From CAYUWH01 sp964448615 (GTDB taxonomy: Bacteria > Patescibacteriota > Gracilibacteria > Peribacterales > Peribacteraceae), in NCBI GenBank assembly GCA_964448615.1, contig CAYUWH010000004.1, positions 1-62,488 of the forward strand: DNA of 62,488 bases. Reading direction: 5' to 3'. The position numbers were made by a program, and so were the translations under genes. Positions 58,882 through 62,488 of this stretch are shown piece after piece. Position 1 is the first letter of the stretch, and every line of letters begins with the position of its first letter. The notes under the pieces are model-generated. The model was not told the DNA's origin. It did no database searches and worked only from the letters and a program-made list of their open reading frames with translations.

Positions 58882-59331
58882 GCGGCCATCGCAATGTTCA
58901 CCATTTTCCCAAATACATCCGGTTTTAGCGATGCACCTCCCACGAGCAATCCATCGATATCCGGTTGTGCCAGCAAGTCCGCTGCATTCTGATCATTGGC
59001 GGATCCTCCATAGAGAATCNNNNNNNNNNNNNNNNNNNNNNNNNNNNNNNNNNNNNNNNNNNNNNNNNNNNNNNNNNNNNNNNNNNNNNNNNNNNNNNNN
59101 NNNNNNNNNNNNNNNNNNNCCGGTGAAGGCGCCGTTGGGTTCGGTGCGGCCGTACTGTCCGCCGACGACGAGGAACTTCTCAAGGCAGCTGCGGATATCC
59201 ACGAAAGTTGGAAACACGACAATGTCGATCTCCGGGATTGGTTTGTAGGGTGATTCTTCGCTGTCCCATCCCTGAGGAGGGGAGTGCATTTTCCAGTTCG
59301 CGGCGAGCAGTTTTTTGCGAGATGTCATCAT
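58878..59331 (-). CDS. tpiA: Triosephosphate isomerase, middle lost in a scaffold gap
   Basis: Glycolytic enzyme. The N-terminal part (KKLLAANWKMH, then GGQYGRTEPNGAFT) and the C-terminal part (ILYGGSANDQNAADLL, DGLLVGGASLKPDVF) are clear on either side of 59020-59119. Compared with a 250-residue TIM, about 125 residues including the catalytic His and Glu are missing, so the true gap is nearer 375 bp than 100. Reading frame continuity cannot be checked. The start is one of two adjacent ATGs (59331 or 59328). Confidence 0.93.
59020..59119. other. Scaffold gap (100 N) within tpiA
   Basis: A conventional 100-N gap. No duplicated flanks are seen, so sequence is missing here, unlike at 34563. Confidence 0.95.
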
Positions 59332-59385
59332 CTTGATCCTACCCTGCCCTGGCGCGGCGTCCAATGCTTTGGGTATGCTCTTGGT

Positions 59386-59835
59386 ATGTCTCTTCCTTCA
59401 CGCGTCGCGCTTGCCAGTGATCATGCCGGATATCCGTTGAAAGAGATTGTGAAGAAGTATCTGCAGGAGCAGGGGGTCGAATGTCTCGATGTCGGAACAT
59501 TCTCGGAAGATCCTGTCGACTATCCGGCCATCATCCGCAAGGGGTGTGAAATCGTCTTAAAAGAGGGGATACCCGGGATCGTCTTTGGGGGAAGCGGCAA
59601 CGGCGAAGCGATGGCGGCGAATAAAATGAAGGGGATCCGGGCTGCCGTGTGCTATAGCGAAGAAACAGCTCGATTAGCCAAATCTCACAATAATGCGAAT
59701 GTCATGAGCCTGGGCGCCAGGCTCATGAGCCCTGAAACGGCCCTGAAATTGGTCGATATGTTCCTGCAAACTCCCTTCGAAGGAGGGCGGCATATCGCCC
59801 GCATACACGATCTTGATACCCCATTTTCCTCATGA
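59386..59835 (+). CDS. rpiB: Ribose-5-phosphate isomerase B family protein
   Basis: Interconverts ribulose- and ribose-5-phosphate in the non-oxidative pentose phosphate pathway. ALASDHAGYPLKEIVKKYL, DVGTFSEDPVDYPAII, GIVFGGSGNGEAMAANKMKGIRAA-type core (usually GSGIG; here GSGNG) and HNNANVMSLGAR are diagnostic. 149 residues. TATGCT 6 nt before the ATG predicts a leaderless mRNA. It overlaps rpe by 4 bp. Confidence 0.94.
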   Translation: MSLPSRVALASDHAGYPLKEIVKKYLQEQGVECLDVGTFSEDPVDYPAIIRKGCEIVLKEGIPGIVFGGSGNGEAMAANKMKGIRAAVCYSEETARLAKSHNNANVMSLGARLMSPETALKLVDMFLQTPFEGGRHIARIHDLDTPFSS

Positions 59836-60467
59836 AGCTTTTCATCACGCCATCGATTCTGGCGGCGGATTTGGCACATCTTCAGGATGAAGTCGCAAGC
59901 ATTGAATCTGCTGCGGATTGGCTCCAAGTCGATGTGATGGACGGGCATTTTGTGCCGAATCTCAGTTTTGGGGCTCCGGTTCTTCGTACGCTGAAGACTG
60001 CATTACCGCTCGATATTCACTTGATGGTCACCAATCCGGCCGACCGTGTTAAAGAGTTTGCGGACATAGGGGTGAAGCACATCACGTTCCATGCCGAAGT
60101 GGTACCGGATACACAGCAGCGCGTGAATCTGATCAATGCCATTCACAGTGCAAAAGCGACTGTCGGTATCGCGCTGAATCCCGCAACTCCTCTTTCGGAA
60201 ATTGATGACGTGGTCGCCAAGGTGGATCTTGTCTTGATCATGTCTGTTCAACCCGGTTTTGGCGGACAAGCATTCCAGCCAGAGGTTCTGGAAAAGGTGC
60301 GCCAGTTGAGAGCGACATATCCTGCTTTGATGATCCAGATGGATGGCGGGATCAATGCAGAAACAGCGGCTTTATGCCGGGAGGCGGGAGCCAATAATTT
60401 GGTGGCGGGCAGCTTTATTTTCTCCGCGCCGGACAGGATCGGAGCCATTGCTTCGCTGCGTTCATGA
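59832..60467 (+). CDS. rpe: Ribulose-phosphate 3-epimerase
   Basis: Interconverts ribulose-5-phosphate and xylulose-5-phosphate. TIM-barrel motifs are ITPSILAADLAHL, VDVMDGHFVPNLSFG, DIHLMVTNP, ITFHAE, SVQPGFGGQ and QMDGGINAET; the metal ligands lie in these. 211 residues. It is translationally coupled at both ends (4-bp overlaps), giving an rpiB-rpe-DUF192 operon. Confidence 0.96.
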   Translation: MKLFITPSILAADLAHLQDEVASIESAADWLQVDVMDGHFVPNLSFGAPVLRTLKTALPLDIHLMVTNPADRVKEFADIGVKHITFHAEVVPDTQQRVNLINAIHSAKATVGIALNPATPLSEIDDVVAKVDLVLIMSVQPGFGGQAFQPEVLEKVRQLRATYPALMIQMDGGINAETAALCREAGANNLVAGSFIFSAPDRIGAIASLRS

Positions 60468-60925
60468 AGACACTGAGACAATCAGCCGGATTATTCTGTG
60501 CCATGTTGCTCGCAGCCTGTCAGTTCCGGAGTCCTGCCGCCTCCCAAGTTGTCCTGAAAGGGCCCGATTCTGAGATCATAGTTTCAGTGGAAATTGCAGA
60601 TACGCCGCCTGCCCGGGAACAGGGATTGATGGGGCGCAATGCTCTTCCGGAAAAGACCGGAATGTTGTTTGTCATGGACGAGGAGCAAGTGCTGAGTTTC
60701 TGGATGAAAAATACCCTCATTCCGTTGGATATTCTCTTCTTCGACGCACAGTTCCGCTTCGTTTCTGCGGCAAGTATGACTCCTTGCACCGGAGATCCGT
60801 GCGCCGTGTACTCCTCGGGGCGTCCGGCGCTCTATGCGTTGGAAGTTCCGGTGGGGTTTGCAAAGCAGTATGGGGTGGATGTTGGATGGCAACTCCAGTT
60901 GCCATCAGCGCAAAATGATTTGTGA
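60464..60925 (+). CDS. DUF192-family lipoprotein
   Basis: A 153-residue exported protein. The signal ends in a lipobox (MLLAAC), so it should be lipid-anchored. The DUF192 core has REQGLMGRNALPEKTGMLFVMDEEQ-like sequence (REQGLMGR, GMLFVMD), FWMKNTLIPLDILFFD and ALEVPVGFAKQYGVDVG. The family's biochemical role is not known. It is coupled to rpe by a 4-bp overlap. Confidence 0.92.
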   Translation: MKTLRQSAGLFCAMLLAACQFRSPAASQVVLKGPDSEIIVSVEIADTPPAREQGLMGRNALPEKTGMLFVMDEEQVLSFWMKNTLIPLDILFFDAQFRFVSAASMTPCTGDPCAVYSSGRPALYALEVPVGFAKQYGVDVGWQLQLPSAQNDL

Positions 60926-61020
60926 AGAACAATGGACACTTGTCCTGAATTGCCTAAATACACTATATTTCCGGGCTCATACGAGGCTTGTCAGCCATCT
61001 CTGATTACAGGGAGGTCTTA

Positions 61021-61049
61021 TTGAGTAAAAATGCAATTTAGACTATAAT
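61021..61049 (+). promoter_or_regulatory. Promoter of the right-edge surface protein gene
   Basis: TTGAGT at 61021-61026, a 17-bp spacer and a perfect TATAAT at 61044-61049. The leader of about 45 nt contains the palindrome TGAGCCTCAGGCTCA at about 61068-61082. No ribosome site precedes the ATG at 61101. Confidence 0.8.
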
Positions 61050-61100
61050 AAGAAGATTTCTCGATGAATGAGCCTCAGGCTCACAGAGAAACAAACACAG

Positions 61101-62488
61101 ATGAACAGCAAAAGAAAACCCATCGACGGCATCGAAGATCTGAAGACGCGGGCGACCGAGTCCGAGGGAAGGGCTGAAGTGTTATTTGAAAATTCCGCAG
61201 ATCGCACGTGTTATGCCCGCGAAGTCTTGGATGCCGTGCACTACGAACGGCTCTCTCGGACTGATAAGGGTTTGGTGCGCCGTCACCTCATGGAAGCGAC
61301 CGGGTATTCCCGTGCACACGTAGAGCGTTTGATTGGCGAGTATCGTCGTGCGTCTGCCGAAGTGCCTGTTGTCCTGCCTGTTACTCCGCTTGAGCCTCAG
61401 GCTCCCATGGTGCAAGCGGTCGAAGATACGCATGGTGCAATCGCGCATTCGCGTGTGCCGGTCCTTGCGGCGATCGCACTCATGTCACTCATGTCACTGT
61501 TCGGCGGAGCGATTCGAGAGAGTGATGTCACGGCATCACTCCTCATGTTGCAGAATGGTGACGATACGGCGAAGATCGAAAGTTCGTCGGTGAACGGCGT
61601 GTTCAATGCGCTGTCTCTCGGAGGATTTTCCAAGAAGTCCGGAACATCCGCTGCAGCGCCAGTATTCTTTGCGACAGTAGTGCCTGATCAGAAGGGCGGT
61701 TCCGTCGTGACGCCGCTGCTCACATCGATGGGATCTTGGTCTGATCCCGAAGTGCGCAATGAATGGTATGCCCATCGCGATGTGCGCATTGCCCAGCGAC
61801 TCGCCGGGGTCTCGCATGCGGCCGCTCCCATGAGCGCGACGATGGCTGCTTGGGGTCTTGGCAAAGAGGGCGATGTGCTTACGATGCGCGGCGGTAAGGC
61901 GGGCTGGTTCCCGTTGATTAAGTTGATCGATGCGACGCGCAATACTGGTACAGGCCGCAAGCCTTTCGATGCGCGAGGCAGTGATGGTAGCGGCGGTGAA
62001 GAGCGCCGTTATGGTGGGGGAGGAGGAAGTAGCGGTGGCGACAGTAGCGGGGGAGGCACAACTACCAACAACATCACCAACAACATCACGTATACCACCG
62101 CTGGTCTCACCCAGACCGGCGCCGATGCGTTATATGTGAACATCTCTGGAGACACAATGACGGGAAGCTTGTCCGTGCAGGGCACGCTCTCGGGAGCAAG
62201 TCTGACGATCAGCAGTCTGAAAAATTGTAATACGATCGACACCAATGCCGATGGTGTGCTGAGCTGTGGAACTGATGAAGGCGGGGCGGGTTCCACCTAT
62301 ACGGCCGGTCGCGGCCTCTCTCTTGTGAATGCCGCATTCGTGTTGAACGCAACCATCACGGGTTCGCTCGTGCGCTTCAACACGGTTTCCGGTTCCATGA
62401 TCTATGCGCGGAATTCCCTCGCGTCTTCCGGCACCATCTCTGCTGCCGGCAATATCACGGCACATGGAAGTATTTCCGGAGCGGTGAT
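61101..62488 (+). CDS. Large surface protein: HTH-like N-terminus, membrane anchor, tail-fibre-like repeats (partial)
   Basis: The frame is open to the window edge (462 residues so far). Residues about 48-83 (LSRTDKGLVRRHLMEATGYS then RAHVERLIGEYRR) resemble the N-terminal helix-turn-helix of integrase-type transposases. A single transmembrane helix follows at 119-137 (VPVLAAIALMSLMSLFGG). After a region of about 170 residues, a Gly/Ser-rich linker and a phage-fibre-like NNITNNITYTTAGLTQTGADALYV then NISGDTMTGSLSVQG appear, followed by beta-repeat units with TIxGSL and SxxGTISAAG. Probably a cell-surface adhesin or fibre with a cytosolic N-terminal domain; the chemistry and partner are unknown. 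Confidence 0.8.
   Translation, partial: MNSKRKPIDGIEDLKTRATESEGRAEVLFENSADRTCYAREVLDAVHYERLSRTDKGLVRRHLMEATGYSRAHVERLIGEYRRASAEVPVVLPVTPLEPQAPMVQAVEDTHGAIAHSRVPVLAAIALMSLMSLFGGAIRESDVTASLLMLQNGDDTAKIESSSVNGVFNALSLGGFSKKSGTSAAAPVFFATVVPDQKGGSVVTPLLTSMGSWSDPEVRNEWYAHRDVRIAQRLAGVSHAAAPMSATMAAWGLGKEGDVLTMRGGKAGWFPLIKLIDATRNTGTGRKPFDARGSDGSGGEERRYGGGGGSSGGDSSGGGTTTNNITNNITYTTAGLTQTGADALYVNISGDTMTGSLSVQGTLSGASLTISSLKNCNTIDTNADGVLSCGTDEGGAGSTYTAGRGLSLVNAAFVLNATITGSLVRFNTVSGSMIYARNSLASSGTISAAGNITAHGSISGAV

Noticed and set aside
1..62488. CRISPR array
   Set aside because: Repeats found are isolated palindromes or paired hairpins; there is no regular direct-repeat array with spacers and no cas gene.

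Overview
The window looks like a chromosomal scaffold piece from a Candidate Phyla Radiation (Patescibacteria) bacterium, most plausibly of the Peregrinibacteria/Peribacteria type. The evidence is a long fused S10-spc-alpha ribosomal protein run with no rpmD (uL30), which CPR bacteria generally lack; UGA used as an ordinary stop, which argues against Gracilibacteria/Absconditabacteria recoding; and a core gene set dominated by short spacers and 4-bp ATGA overlaps. The phylum call is inference. Three 100-N scaffold gaps (18259, 34563, 59020) interrupt a transposase, adk and tpiA.

Layout. 1-523: 3' end of the 23S rRNA, then 5S rRNA. 600-2554: a small membrane protein, two unrecognised GC-rich genes with structured flanking RNA, and mgtC. 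2637-4819: an RNA-modification pair (pseudouridine synthase and beta-CASP nuclease). 4841-14898: a surface-glycan region with an ABC-2 exporter pair, FkbM and two other methyltransferases, a sulfotransferase, a GT2-GT4 fusion, a GT2, a GT-C membrane enzyme, a nucleotidyltransferase and an APS-kinase-like kinase. 14907-17030: LysRS fused to an HD domain. 17938-18613: a Y1 (RAYT-type) transposase with cognate hairpins. 18784-27746: rplC to rpsE. 27747-31792: an insertion of two CAP-domain secreted proteins around a tandem pair of paralogous unknown genes, sitting where rpmD would be. 32003-40427: rplO, secY, adk, map, infA, rpmJ, rpsM, rpsK, rpsD, rpoA, rplQ, rplM, rpsI. 40636-53801: accessory genes, including a 1423-residue protein with four tandem repeats, an ABC exporter, an ion-transporter-like protein with a structured upstream RNA, and a PP-loop/PLP enzyme operon. 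54039-62488: an archaeal-type AspRS, a truncated serine recombinase next to tRNA-Thr, an SPFH protein, dprA, tpiA, rpiB, rpe, a DUF192 lipoprotein, and the start of a large tail-fibre-like surface protein.

Two gene-expression styles coexist. Almost all ribosomal protein, glycan and sugar-phosphate genes have no Shine-Dalgarno sequence, and several sit 6-8 nt after a -10 hexamer, implying leaderless transcripts. A second set (1552, mgtC, 28936, 30043, 41248, the ABC exporter, the ion transporter, the small gene at 50676, aspS) has clear purine-rich ribosome binding sites. Most of these also have recognisable promoters, longer leaders, GC-rich codons and strong hairpin terminators. These look like acquired or separately regulated cassettes. 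The best candidates for undescribed biology are the cassette pair inside the ribosomal operon, the giant repeat protein, the PP-loop/PLP pair, the structured RNA at about 50.5 kb, and the HTH-membrane-fibre protein at the right edge.
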